A stretch of 64,000 nt of DNA from Schistocerca nitens (lineage: Eukaryota > Arthropoda > Insecta > Orthoptera > Acrididae). The notes under the pieces are model-generated. The model was not told the origin of the DNA. It was given only the letters and a program-made list of their open reading frames with translations, and made no database searches. Both the position numbers and the translations under genes were made by a program. Position 1 is the first letter of the stretch. Each line of letters starts with the position of its first letter. The stretch covers positions 126,393,521-126,457,520 of the forward strand of contig NC_064621.1 in NCBI RefSeq assembly GCF_023898315.1, written 5' to 3'. Below are positions 22,626 to 33,629 of this stretch, one piece after another.

Positions 22626-24047
22626 CACTCCTGGAAATGGAAAAAAGAACACATTGACACCGGTGTGTCAGACCCACCATACTTGCTCCGGACACTGCGA
22701 GAGGGCTGTACAAGCAATGATCACACGCACGGCACAGCGGACACACCAGGAACCGCGGTGTTGGCCGTCGAATGGCGCTAGCTGCGCAGCATTTGTGCAC
22801 CGCCGCCGTCAGTGTCAGCCAGTTTGCCGTGGCATACGGAGCTCCATCGCAGTCTTTAACACTGGTAGCATGCCGCGACAGTGTGGACGTGAACCGTATG
22901 TGCAGTTGACGGACTTTGAGCGAGGGCGTATAGTGGGCATGCGGGAGGCCGGGTGGACGTACCGCCGAATTGCTCAACACGTGGGGCGTGAGGTCTCCAC
23001 AGTACATCGATGTTGTCGCCAGTGGTCGGCGGAAGGTGCACGTGCCCGTCGACCTGGGACCGGACCGCAGCGACGCACAGATGCACGCCAAGACCGTAGG
23101 ATCCTACGCAGTGCCGTAGGGGACCGCACCGCCACTTCCCAGCAAATTAGGGACACTGTTGCTCCTGGGGTATCGGCGAGGACCATTCGCAACCGTCTCC
23201 ATGAAGCTGGGCTACGGTCCCGCACACCGTTAGGCCGTCTTCCGCTCACGCCCCAACATCGTGCAGCCCGCCTCCAGTGGTGTGGCGACAGGCGTGAATG
23301 GAGGGACGAATGGAGACGTGTCGTCTTCAGCGATGAGAGTCGCTTCTGCCTTGGTGCCAATGATGGTCGTATGCGTGTTTGGCGCCGTGCAGGTGAGCGC
23401 CACAATCAGGACTGCATACGACCGAGGCACACAGGGCCAACACCCGGCATCATGGTGTGGGGAGCGATCTCCTACACTGGCCGTACACCACTGGTGATCG
23501 TCGAGGGGACACTGAATAGTGCACGGTACATCCAAACCGTCATCGAACCCATCGTTCTACCATTCCTAGACCGGCAAGGGAACTTGCTGTTCCAACAGGA
23601 CAATGCACGTCCGCATGTATCCCGTGCCACCCAACGTGCTCTAGAAGGTGTAAGTCAACTACCCTGGCCAGCAAGATCTCCGGATCTGTCCCCCATTGAG
23701 CATGTTTGGGACTGGATGAAGCGTCGTCTCACGCGGTCTGCACGTCCAGCACGAACGCTGGTCCAACTGAGGCGCCAGGTGGAAATGGCATGGCAAGCCG
23801 TTCCACAGGACTACATCCAGCATCTCTACGATCGTCTCCATGGGAGAATAGCAGCCTGCATTGCTGCGAAAGGTGGATGTACACTGTACTAGTGCCGACA
23901 TTGTGCATGCTCTGTTGCCTGTGTCTATGTGCCTGTGGTTCTGTCAGTGTGATCATGTGATGTATCTGACCCCAGGAATGTGTCAATAAAGTTTCCCCTT
24001 CCTGGGACAATGAATTCACGGTGTTCTTATTTCAATTTCCAGGAGTG
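22626..24047 (+). mobile_element. Complete Tc1-like DNA transposon
   Basis: 1422 bp. The left end starts CACTCCTGGAAATGGAAAAA and then AGAACAC. The right end is its reverse complement with few differences (GTGTTCTTATTTCAATTTCC, then AGGAGTG). TA dinucleotides flank it at 22624-22625 and 24048-24049, as expected for TA-targeting Tc1/mariner elements. It contains one long transposase frame with no stop. A probable polyadenylation signal (CAATAAA) lies at about 23983. It is GC-richer than its surroundings. The intact frame and well-matched ends suggest a fairly recent insertion. Confidence 0.97.
22870..23892 (+). CDS. Tc1-like transposase, intact 340-residue frame
   Basis: DNA transposase expected to bind the terminal repeats and catalyse cut-and-paste transposition in the nucleus. 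I choose the ATG at 22870 (MPRQCGREPYVQL) although the frame is open 72 codons upstream, because that upstream part is terminal-repeat-side sequence and this start gives the usual family length. The N-terminal half has two HTH-like regions: TDFERGRIVGMREAGWTYRR (residues ~14-33) and SARTIRNRLHEAGL (~102-115). Catalytic residues are D155 (VVFSDESRFC), D244 (FQQDNARPHV) and E277 (SPDLSPIEHVW). I count 32 residues between D244 and E277, two fewer than the classical DD34E. No stops or frameshifts. Whether it is active cannot be told from sequence. Confidence 0.95.
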   Translation: MPRQCGREPYVQLTDFERGRIVGMREAGWTYRRIAQHVGREVSTVHRCCRQWSAEGARARRPGTGPQRRTDARQDRRILRSAVGDRTATSQQIRDTVAPGVSARTIRNRLHEAGLRSRTPLGRLPLTPQHRAARLQWCGDRREWRDEWRRVVFSDESRFCLGANDGRMRVWRRAGERHNQDCIRPRHTGPTPGIMVWGAISYTGRTPLVIVEGTLNSARYIQTVIEPIVLPFLDRQGNLLFQQDNARPHVSRATQRALEGVSQLPWPARSPDLSPIEHVWDWMKRRLTRSARPARTLVQLRRQVEMAWQAVPQDYIQHLYDRLHGRIAACIAAKGGCTLY

Positions 24048-24049
24048 TA

Positions 24050-25120
24050 GAAAAGTAGATCGAACATCAATATATGTTATAGTTATACTGACAGAAAAAC
24101 CTATTTTGTGGGATTCTAGATGAGATATAGGACATTAATTTTTCGATTTTATCATAGAGTAATCTATTTGAGGCCGCTGAGGAACATGAAGTAAGTCATC
24201 ACTGAGTGTGGGTCTGTCGCATTTAGTCATACTTCTGACATCCGTTTATCTTATGGTGCATCACGTTTATCTGTACTGTAGGCCCAAACTGTATCTCTAC
24301 TTGAACATTCATGAGAAGCTGTCTCACTGCAGGTCAAAGACGGTATACTTTTGGCCCTTATAACTCTCAGCACCTCATTTGTATTCTAGTCAGTTGTTCT
24401 TGTTGGTGAATAGTACCACTTGAATTTGATCATTTCCGCAAACAGCAGTTTGTGCTTGGAGTTGGTTGTTGTCTGCTGTAGAGGAATCGGCTTTGCTGTA
24501 GGATGTCAATATGAACTCTTTCGAACTTGCTTTAAGCACTAACAGAAAAGAAAATTACCAGCTGCAAAGAAAATAGGGAATTTCAGACTAGATCCATTGT
24601 CTGTGAAAGTGACGAAATCAAGTAAGTGACTACAAGTGAACATTTAACAAAGAAGTGTATAATAAGCGTTGTGTTGGTGCAACGTAAGAATGCCTGATTT
24701 ACAGCCCAAAAGTTAATTTGTTAACTAATAAATGAATTAGGAATCTAGTACATTTGTCCAAAAAAATAAAAAAAGCGTGAAAACTCCCATGACACAAAAT
24801 TGCGAAGCGGAGAGTAGCAAAAGCTTAAACATTATTTTGTTCTTGCCATGAACTGTATTTAATAATGCAGAAAACATCAAAATTCCATAAAAACAAGTCT
24901 ACCTTTTTTGAGACATGTCTCGAAGATTATTATTATTATTGTTGTTGTTACTATCATCATCATCATCATCTTCAATGTCTGAAGTTGTACAAATATGTTG
25001 ATAAAGGTAACTATTATACAGCAGATGCTATTAATTTTGCACTTTCATATTTATCTGAGTTTAAAAATTTGTGAACACCGAGGATGCATACCTACAAGCC
25101 GGCACTGTTGCTAACTGTGA
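24050..25120. other. No gene recognised; short simple repeats
   Basis: AT-rich spacer. TTA, GTT and ATC trinucleotide runs occur at about 24930-24972. No coding or repeat-end signal seen. Confidence 0.5.
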
Positions 25121-25127
25121 ACAAACA

Positions 25128-26315
25128 CACAGTCCAGTCACATTAATGTTACAACCGCCTGTATTTGATGTCATTGTGTAATAACCACTCACAGATGACA
25201 GGGGGCAGCAGTAGCTATGGAGGGTATGTGCAGCACATGAAGGGCAGGGCGTGCGACAATGAGAGCACTTGTGGTCGTAATGCTGATATGGGGCAATTTA
25301 CATGGTCCAGTCAAACTGTGACGAATGTAGTGCTGAGTATGTGTACATCGATGTGCTCCCCAAGGATAGATTCAGTGCTTGTGTTGTCCATTGTGTCTTA
25401 AAGAATGACGAGATCACCCTGGGAATGCTACAAAAACATTTCACAGACCACAAACTCTCTCACATTTGACCTGGAATGTAACAGGGCAACTGTACTGCAC
25501 CACTGGCCATAGATGACAGGAGTGTATGATGGATATGGAAATGTGTACAGGTGAATAGACATGTGACTGTTGTGCAAGTGAGTACCCAGATGAACCAAGT
25601 GGCTACCAATAGCGTCTCCCCAACAACTGTTCAGTGAACATTGCTGCATCTGGACCTCCACAGCAGACACCTGGTTCATGCACTCATGCTGACTGCTGTT
25701 CATTGGTGACAAAGGCTGGATTTTGAATGTCACTACCACATCTAGACGTCTACTGAGTGGCTACAGGTAGCTGTTTTAAATGAATCGAGTTTTATGCTCC
25801 ATCGGAAAGATGGCTGCTGGTATGTATTGCCCTGCAACAATTGTCCTAGGTTCCAATCTGAAGGATAGAGCATTGTGGCCTGTGGAATGTTTTCATTGCG
25901 TGATCTCGTCATTCTGAAAAGCGCAACAGATCAACATAAGTATGCATCTATCCTTGGGGGCCATGTTTGTTTTTTTGTCTGCAAGACAGCATCTACCAGC
26001 AGGATAATACATGTCCTACAGCTCGTAGTGTACATGCATGGTTTGATGATGACATGAATGTTCATACTGTCCCATACACCAAACTCTCCGAATTTAAGCC
26101 CAATCGAGAATCTGTGAGACTGTCTCGAATGTTTGCACCATTGGTTCTGAACCGAGAAATATAGCGCAGGTGGCCACGGCACTGGAGTCAGCTTGGCGCC
26201 ACATCCCTGTTGGTACTTTGACAGAACCTTATTGACTCTCATCTTGCATGACCACACTGGCAAAGGTAGTTATTCAGGTATTGGCAGGTGGTCACATTAA
26301 TGTCACTGGACAGTG
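25128..26315 (+). mobile_element. Decayed Tc1-like element
   Basis: The left end CACAGTCCAGTCACATTAAT and the right end (minus strand) CACTGTCCAGTGACATTAAT are inverted repeats. A TA follows the right end at 26316-26317; on the left the equivalent dinucleotide reads CA, probably mutated. Around 25990-26060 the plus strand gives IYQQDNTCPTARSVHAWFDD, matching the second Asp box. The segment after it has the spacing of the 'SPDLSPIENLW' block but reads LSEFKPNRE. Frames are broken throughout, so this is a dead copy. About 1.19 kb. Confidence 0.85.
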
Positions 26316-26439
26316 TATTTTTGTAGTCAGTGTGTCCATGGAAAGGTCGCACTGGATTTCCCCTGCCGTGCCCTTCGTGATATCTGCCTCATGCTTTCCA
26401 CTGTTGTTCGAGGTAACAGATGCAAATCGCTACACAGTT

Positions 26440-27263
26440 GTTCCATTTCAAGTCTTTGCTTAAAAACGTCAAAGCGCCAAGAAAGAGGTGTTATCACTTA
26501 AAAGAAAATAAACATTATCTATTTATTAAAAAAAATGGAGGAAGTGGCCGTAACTTAGCTGACAAGTATGGTATAGGTACCTCTATGATAAGCGATATTA
26601 GGAGGAATACCGTTTCATTTTTAAAGTACATAGGCAAATTTGTTGATGATAGAAGTAAACATAGCAAAGTGATGAAGAAACTGAAAAATGAACCTTTGGA
26701 AGGAGTTTTGCGTTGTTGGTTCCTTACAAAAACGAACAACTGAGCAACCGATATCTTCATTTGCTGTGTGAAAAGGCATCACAATTAAACAAAAAAAAAA
26801 AAGGCGCTGATGAATCGTTTGTGGAGGCAACGGATAGCTGTACAGTTTTAAATCTAGTCATTGAATTCCCTATTTGGAAATACAAGGTGAAAAAATGTTA
26901 GCTTGTATAGATACAGCAAATTCCTTTAAAGATGGTTTTAAAAAAAGGATTGGACGAAGATGACTGTCTTGGACTTTGTTTCACAAAGCTGATTAAAGCA
27001 GATCAAATAAAAAATCATCATCGTCAAAGCTCGTGGTCTCACGGTAGCGTTCTCGCTTCCCGAGCACGGGGTCCCGGGTTCGATTCCCGCTGGGGTAAGG
27101 GATTTTTCCTGCTTCGAGATGACGGGGTGTTGTTGTGTCGTCTTCATCCCCATTACGGAGGAAGGCAATGGCAAACCACATCCACTAGGACCTTGCCTAG
27201 TAAGGCGGCGCAGGTCTCCCGCGTCGCTCCCCTATGCTCTGTAAAGAAGTATGGGACTCATCA

Positions 27264-27299
<36 letters not shown>

Positions 27300-28200
27300 A
27301 AATCTTAAGTTTCTCGGCAAAAGAGTTCAGGTGATGAAACTAGTCAAGACCAAATAACAACAATAGTTTGCGCAAACTCTATGGGGACTCTAAAAATGCA
27401 TTTCCTCCTCATTGGAAAATCCAACAACCCCAGATGCTTTAAAAATATCAGGATCCCCTTAATTTATAAAAACTAAAATATTCCATGGATGAACACCGAA
27501 AAATTCTTTTAATGGTATGACTATTTTTATTCCTGAAGTAAAAATAATTAGAAACAAAATTGGTACACAACAAAAATTCCTACTTTTAGTGGATTATACA
27601 ATAACCTATCCTTTGGCTGAACTGTTAGAGAAAATTGAATGTTTATAGTAAAATTTTTGCCTCCAATTGTGACATTCTTGAATATAACATCATTTTCAAG
27701 CAAATGAATTTAATGAGCATTGTTACATTGTTGTAAATATTTCGGATTTGATAGATGGAAGATTTTGAACAATGGTTGGAACAGAATACTCAGATGGGAG
27801 CACGAAAATTCAATAACCGATACAGTTGGCTCTGTTGTGGAGGATATAAATGGCTTAATGATAAGACATGCTAGAAATCTGATGCTGATGCTCTGAAAGA
27901 GTGGCTCGCCTGTAACAGTAAAGATAAACGTTTTCAAATAATGTGAGATGACAAAGTTGTTGAGAACATACGGTAGATGAACGAACAGAGGAAATGGAAG
28001 AAGATGAAACGGAAGATACATAGATGCAGAAAATGATGCAGAACCATCTCATGTGGAAGCATTTCAAGCCCTGGAAATAGCTTCCAAATAGTTGTAAGAA
28101 CAAACAGAATTTGATACTGTGATTTTAATACAGTTGAAACGAATTCGTGATGTAACACCGATGAAGAAAAAATTATTTATCAAATAACAATTACCAAATA
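26440..28200 (+). pseudogene. Pogo/Tigger (jerky-like) transposase, decayed
   Basis: An N-terminal segment at about 26465-26740 has GGSGRNLADKYGIGTSMISD then IRRNTVSFLKYI, the CENP-B/pogo-type HTH ('..G.S.RNLA.KYGIG.STISDIKKN'). Next KNEPLEGVLRCWF and, around 26755-26800, LLCEKASQLNKK match the second DNA-binding half. Beyond a SINE, 27390-27520 includes SNNPRCFKN and SMDEHRKI, the DDE region ('GKS..PRCFKN...WM....F.EW'). Near 28045-28085 HVEAFQALEIASK matches the C-terminal 'SH.EAF.ALE.A..W'. Stops and frameshifts are common. Family: pogo superfamily, Tigger/jerky branch, from motif recall. Confidence 0.85.
27029..27294 (+). mobile_element. tRNA-derived SINE, family 2, with (CGT)n tail
   Basis: Head GCTCGTGGTCTCACGGTAGC and B box GGGTTCGATTCCC, then a body with CATCCCCATTACGGAGG, GAAGGCAATGGCAAACCA and AAGTATGGGACTCATCATCG, ending in a run of CGT units (about 27263-27298). 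TCGTCAAA occurs at 27021-27028 and about 27295-27302, a probable 8-bp target duplication, although the tail's own repeat makes the right end uncertain. It splits the pogo transposase. The head is the same type as in the chimeric SINE at 33630. Confidence 0.85.
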
Positions 28201-28347
28201 TTTCATACAAACTTAAACAGTGATTGTCCTACGCTACTTTGTTATGCGTTTCATGATTAAGGTTGCACTTTTTGAGTAATTTTAAGAAAATATATATGTA
28301 AAGAGGAATTTGTGTCTTTAATGTCTTAATAAACGTTGATTTCTGTA

Positions 28348-28622
28348 TTATTAACTCTAGAAAGATAAGCAACTTCACCTGCATCTGATTCTAAAGTTGC
28401 GTTGTCTTATGGTTAAGTTTTTAGGGTTGATAGATAATGATAGGTGTTTATTCAGAACAAAGAAAAAAATAGTTAAAGTGATCAAAATCGTGTTTAATTT
28501 ATATTCTTTGTTCTGATTAAACACCAAATATTATCATTAACCCTAAAAACATAACCATATGAGTACATAACTAAAGGAGAATCAGATGTGGGTGACATTG
28601 GTTATCTTTCTAGAGTTAATAA
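28348..28622. repeat. Long imperfect palindrome (hairpin repeat)
   Basis: The left arm begins TTATTAACTCTAGAAAGATA and includes TTTTTAGGGTTGATAGATAA and CAGAACAAAG. The right arm is its reverse complement, ending TATCTTTCTAGAGTTAATAA. Arms are about 110-115 bp with a 40-bp spacer. No coding. It is probably a snap-back MITE lying just downstream of the pogo element. Confidence 0.85.
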
Positions 28623-28639
28623 CACGAAGATCTGTGTTC

Positions 28640-31440
28640 TTCATACATTGTCATGCGAATTTTCAATTTTCCGAATGACACATGACAACAATTAATCCAG
28701 TTAATCGAGTCTCCAGTGTATTTCTGTACTGTTCCACTCTCGAACAACAAGTAGGAAAAACGAACATGGAAATCTTTCTGTGTGAGCCCTGATTTCCCTA
28801 ATTTTATTACAATAATCATTTCTCCCTATGTAGGTGGATGACGACAACAAATTTTCACATTCGGAGAAGAAAGCTGGTGACTGAAATTTCATGAGAAGGT
28901 CCTACTGAAATGAAAAACACCTTTGTTTTAGTAATTACCACCCCATTCGTTTATAATATCCGTGGCATTCTCTCCCCTGTTTCACGATAGTACAAAACGA
29001 CCTGCCCTTTTCTAGCTGTTCAGATGTCCTCAGTCTATCCAATCTGATGCAGATCCCATAGCGCATAGCAGTGCTCCAGAAGAGGATGGACAAATGTAGT
29101 GGAGGTAGTCTCTTTAGCATACCTGTTGTATCTTCTAAGTGTTCTGCCAATAAATCGCAATATCTAGATCTTTCCCCACGGTATTTTCTGTGCGATCGTT
29201 CCAGTTTACGTTATTTGTAACTGAAATCGGTAAGTATTAGTTGAAATCACAGTCTTTAGGTGTGTGATTGATCGTGTAACCGAAATTTAGCGGAATTCAT
29301 TTAGTACTCATGTTGTGGACTATTTACTATTTAGAGTCAATTACCACTTTTCGCAGTATACGGGTGTTATGTCTTAACCATTGTGCTACTGGTTTTGATC
29401 ATCGGACGACTTTACGAGAAGCTAACAGCACCATCTGCAAACAATCTAAGAGAGCTAGTCACATCATCTTCTAAATCGTTTATGTAGATTAGGAACAGGA
29501 GAGGGCCTGTAACACTTCCCTGGAGAACGCCAGATGTCGCTCCTGCTTTACTAGATGACTTGCCGTCAACTGCTACGAACTATAACTTTGTGACAGGAAA
29601 TCACGAGTCCAGACGCACAACTGAGACCAATACTCCATAGGCACGCAATTTGATTAGAAGTTGCTTGTGAGGAACAGGGTCAAAAAGCCTTCTCCAAATC
29701 TAAAAATGTGGAATCAGTTTGAGATCCCCTGTCGATGGACTGGTGTGAATAAACTATAGTGTTTGATAAGAATGATGTTTCCTGAATCCATGTTGGCTAT
29801 TTGTCAGTTATTCGTTATCATTGAGATAATTGATAATGTTTTAACGCAGTATGTCCCAAAATCCTATTGCAAGTCAACGTTAGTAATATGGGTTTGTAAT
29901 TCAGCGGATTACTCTTATTTCTTTCTTGAGCATTGGTGTGACCTGTGCAACTTCTCTGTCTTTAAGTAAGGATCTTTCGTCTACCGAATGTTGAATATGA
30001 TTGTTAAGTATGGAGCTATTCTATTAGCATACTCTGGAAGGAGCCTAGCTGGTAAGTTATCTGGACCGCAGGCCTTGCCATTGTTAAGTGATTTAAGCTG
30101 CTTCGCTACACTGAGGATATCTATATCTCAGTTACTCATGTTGTTAGTTGTTCTTGATTTTAATTTTGGAATACTTACTTCGCCTTCTTTGATGAAGGAA
30201 TTTCGGAAAACCATGTTAGGAGCTCTGCTATATTGACGCTATCATTAGTAACATTACCAATACTATCGCACAGTGAAGGCATTGATTATATCTTGCCGCT
30301 GGTGTACTTTACATGCGACCAGGATCTCTTTGGATTTACCACCAGATTTCAATACAGAGTTTCTTTGTGGAAACTTCTAAAAGCATCTCTCACTGAAGTT
30401 CGCACTAAGTTTCGAGCTTCAGTAAAATATTGGCAATCTTGGAGATATGGCGTTCTTTTAAATTTAACATGTTTCTTCCATTGCATTCGCAACAGTGTTC
30501 TGACCTGTTTTGCGTACCATGTGGGGTCAGTCCAATCTCTTATTAAGTCCGTTGGTACTTTTTCTTTGAATTAATTCATGTCCGGTCAACATTTACATAG
30601 TCAGGACTGGCAGCTGTCTCTAAGGAAGGCATCAAGAGCATTTTTATTGCTTATTTAAATACATATAATTTGAATATATTTTTATGTGGATATGTACGTT
30701 ACAGTATTGATTCTCACTACTCTGACCTTGTGGTCACTAATCCCTGTATCTGTCAGGATGCTCCCTGTTTTCTCAGGATCGTTTATTGCTAAGAGGTCAA
30801 GTACGTTTCTACAGCCATTTACATTTTGAGTGCTCTACTAAACTAACTGTTCGAAATAACTTGCGGTGAAAGCATTTAGTGCAGCTTCATATGACGATTT
30901 ACGTCTACCACCGACTTTATTTTCGCCAACATATCGAGAGTAGAGTGAAGTCACCACCAACTATAACTGTGTGAGTTGGGTACCAATTTGAATTGAGACT
31001 CAAGGTTTCTTTGAATTGTTCAGCAAATATATCGTACGTTTCAGGGGTTTGGTAGAAGGAACCAATACTTGATCTATTCCGGTTGTCAAATATATGTAAC
31101 CTCTACCTATACTAACTCACAAAAATTACCTGCTTCTATTACACTAAACGTAAACTGCTTCTGACAGCAATAACAACTCTGTCAACAAGAGTATTTAATA
31201 TATCCTTCCTGAACATCGCAATGTTCTCCGTATAAATTTTAGTGTAACTTGATCCGGTTGTAGCCAGATTTCGGTAACCGTCATAATGTGGGCTACAGTG
31301 CTTTCTATTAGCGCTTGGAGCTCTGGTTCTTTTGCAACACAGCTATGATAATAAGAGATATAAGATATTTTGATTAGATCAGTCTCCTCCCATACTTGCC
31401 CCACATCCTTTTAGACTGACGCACTTTCTGGAGTTTCCCA
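28640..31440 (-). pseudogene. Jockey/CR1-like LINE, decayed, minus strand
   Basis: On the minus strand, 31404-31195 has AHIMTVTEIWLQPDQVTLKF, from the endonuclease. Around 31000-30900 there is HTVIVGGDFTLL (the GDFN box position). Then 29700-29630 gives EKAFDPVPHKQLLIKLRAYG (RT motif A region) and 29560-29420 reads GSVTGPLLFLIYINDLEDDV, then TSSLRLFADGAVS (motifs B and C; ADG replaces ADD). 29150-28935 carries LKRLPPLHLSILFWSTAMRY and VKQGRECHGYYKRMGW from the C-terminal part. The remaining 300 bp resemble a 3' UTR. Numerous stops, so inactive. Jockey/CR1 affiliation is from motif style. Confidence 0.75.
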
Positions 31441-31794
31441 AGTTGCTCTATCCTAAAAACCTCCCAGTCCCCTCCACACAGCCCCCACTAGCCATGTGGC
31501 CGCCTCCTAAAGGTAGTAGACCCCTGACCTATTAAGCAGAACCCGAAAATCCATCACTCTCCGAAGATATCATTGCCATCAAGGCGCATACATACTGCTA
31601 TATGTGTGGTTTTTGACAGAACAGACACCACAAATACGATAATATATATGTGCATTGAAGATAACTTCGTTGTGGGTGTACACTATATACGAACTCTTCC
31701 AGGAATCAGCCAAAACTGCGAGCAGTGAGATAATGTAGTGTGGATGATACATGTATAGTGTGCAATAGGTTGAGAATTTGGGTTGGAAGGGAAA
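31441..31794. other. No gene recognised
   Basis: Anonymous sequence between the LINE and the tRNA-like segment. It may be part of the family-6 repeat. Confidence 0.4.
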
Positions 31795-31900
31795 CATGTC
31801 TGACTAGCTGAAGCTGTTAAGATTGATCGCATAAAGCGGGAAATCTGGGTTCGAGTCCCAGTCCAGCACCAATTTTCACTTGTCCCTACTGAATTTAATT
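31795..31900 (+). mobile_element. tRNA-like segment, SINE family 6 (decayed)
   Basis: ATTGATCGCATAAAGCGGGA followed by B box GGGTTCGAGTCCCAGTCC and CAGCACCAATTTTCAC. A clean B box and T-stem (CTGGG/CCCAG) are visible but the A-box side is degenerate. No target duplication was found. I call it a SINE remnant, not a tRNA gene. Confidence 0.55.
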
Positions 31901-31949
31901 CAGTGCCCAATTACAGCTGAGATCTGTATTTCTCTTAAATCATGCCTAT

Positions 31950-32920
31950 ATGAGGCGTCTCACATAAAACTGGTACACCTCATGCCTGAGATTCAGGTAA
32001 CAATGAACTAATTAAAAAAAGAATAGTTGATAGTAACGTTACAAAACTTGCAGTTACCTGTTTATAAGAGATGCTGTAAGTGATGGCCTTGGGCTCCCAG
32101 GCGTCGCTGACTTCGTATGATGATGTTACTAGCAGCACATTGTAGTTATGAAGATGTGATGTTGTTAATTTCTCTAGTAACATTTTGTTTAAGATCGTCT
32201 ATTATGCGAGGATTGTCAGCATACACTTTGCTTTTTATTGTATCTCATAAATAAAAACCGAGCGAGGTGGCGCAGTGGTTCGCACACTGGACTCGCATTC
32301 GGGAGGACGACGGTTCAATCCCGCGTCCGGCCATCCTGATTTAGGTTTTCCGTGATTTCCCTAAATCGCTCCAGGCAAATGCCGGGATGGTTCCTCTGAA
32401 AGGGCACGGCCGACTTCCCTCCCTAATCCGATGAGACCGATGACCTCGCTGTTTGGTCTCTTCCCCCAAAAACCAACCAACCATAAATAAAAATCCCGCG
32501 ATGTTAAGTCTGGGGGCCTGGGGGCACAGAGGCCTCTACTGACAAGTCTGTCTTCAGGGAACATGTTGGTAACGTGAGCAATACATTGGCTGGATGTGTG
32601 AGTGGTTGCTCTGTCTTGTTGGACACAGCTTCTCTGGACCTTCTAACTGTGCATAGAAAGTGTCGAAGATCTCCAGGTATCTGACACTGTTTAAAGTATA
32701 AATGAAAAATATGGCGCCCATAATGTGTATGCCAGACAAAGCACACAAAACCCATATCTTCTCTGAGTGGAGAGGGTTCTTCGTGCAGAATATATGGGTT
32801 GTCCTGCAACCAGTATCTGCAAATCCGCGAGTTCATGTAAACTGATAAACGAAACCAGGCCTCATATGACATGAAGTAAAAGCAAGAGGTCCATGTAACC
32901 GTTAGTGGCTGATGTTAACA
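31950..32920 (-). pseudogene. Mariner-like transposase remnant, minus strand
   Basis: Minus-strand blocks: WFRLSVYMNSRICRYWLQDN (32860-32800), GFVCFVWHTHYGRHIFHLYF (~32750-32690), PEDRLVSRGLCAPRPPDLTS then RDFYLW (~32565-32490). The last is the third catalytic Asp block of mariner-like DD..D proteins. Beyond a nested SINE the C-terminal part continues around 32240-32110. Frames are broken and terminal repeats were not identified, so the ends are approximate. Confidence 0.7.
32258..32481 (+). mobile_element. tRNA-derived SINE, family 4
   Basis: Starts CCGAGCGAGGTGGCGCAGTG, with an A-box-like GGCGCAGTGGTTCG, B box GGTTCAATCCC, body CATCCTGATTTAGGTTTTCC and GGGATGGTTCCTCTGAAAGG, and a CCAA-rich tail. 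Target duplication CATAAATAAAAA at 32246-32257 and 32482-32493. Inserted in the mariner remnant. Confidence 0.95.
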
Positions 32921-32942
32921 GCGAGTAACAGTTGTTTTTGTT

Positions 32943-32974
<32 letters not shown>

Positions 32975-32979
32975 GATCT

Positions 32980-33629
32980 TCAGTCCTGAGACTGGTTTGA
33001 TGCTGCTCTCCATGCTACTCTATCCTGTGCAAGCTTCTTCATCTCCCAGTACTTACTGCAACCTACATCCTTCTGAATCTGCTTAGTGTATTCATCTCTT
33101 GGTATCCCTCTACGATTTTTACCCTCCACGCTGCCCTCCAATGCTAAATTTGTGATCCCTTGATGCCTCAAAACATGTCCTACCAACCGGTCCCTTCTTT
33201 TTGTCAAGTTGTGCCACAAACTCCTCTTCTCCCGAATTCTAATCAATACCTCCTCATTAGTTATGTAATCTACCCATCTAATCTTCAGCATTCTTCTGTA
33301 GCACCAAATTTTGAAAGCTTCTATTCTCTTCTTGTCCAAACTATTTATCGTCTATGTTTCACTTCCATACGTGGCTACACTCCATACAAATACTTTCAGA
33401 AACGACTTCCTGACACTTAAATCTCTACTCGATGTTAACAAATTTCTCTTCTTCAGAAACGTTTTCCTTGCCATTGCCAGTCTACATTTTATATCCTCTC
33501 TACTTCGACCATCATCAGTTATTTTACTCCCTAAATAGCAAAACTCCTTTACTACTTTAAGTGTCTCATTTCCTAATCTAATTCCCTCAGCATCACCCGA
33601 TTTAATTTGACTGCATTCCATTATCCTCG
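32980..33629 (-). pseudogene. RTE polyprotein, C-terminal part
   Basis: Continuation of the RTE frame beyond the SINE. It has IRLGNETLKVVKEFCYLGSK, ITDDGRSREDIKCRLAMARK, AFLKKRNLLTSSRDLSVRK-like sequence and VFVWSVATYGSET, then TAG (33352-33354), then INSLDKKRIEAFKIWCYRRM and GHVLRHQGITNLALEGSVEG up to the stop at 32980. The TAG sits where the paralogous copy at about 11020 has TGG (Trp), so one G-to-A change explains it. The SINE plus duplicated target adds 227 bp, and removing it puts this part in the same frame as the upstream part. Confidence 0.88.

Noticed and set aside
22654..22869. Longer Tc1 transposase using an upstream start
   Set aside because: The upstream 72 codons overlap the terminal-repeat-side DNA and have no family-like motifs; the Met at 22870 gives normal length and sequence.
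22612..23091. 159-residue minus-strand frame inside the Tc1
   Set aside because: Antisense shadow of the transposase; GC-rich coding DNA often gives such frames.
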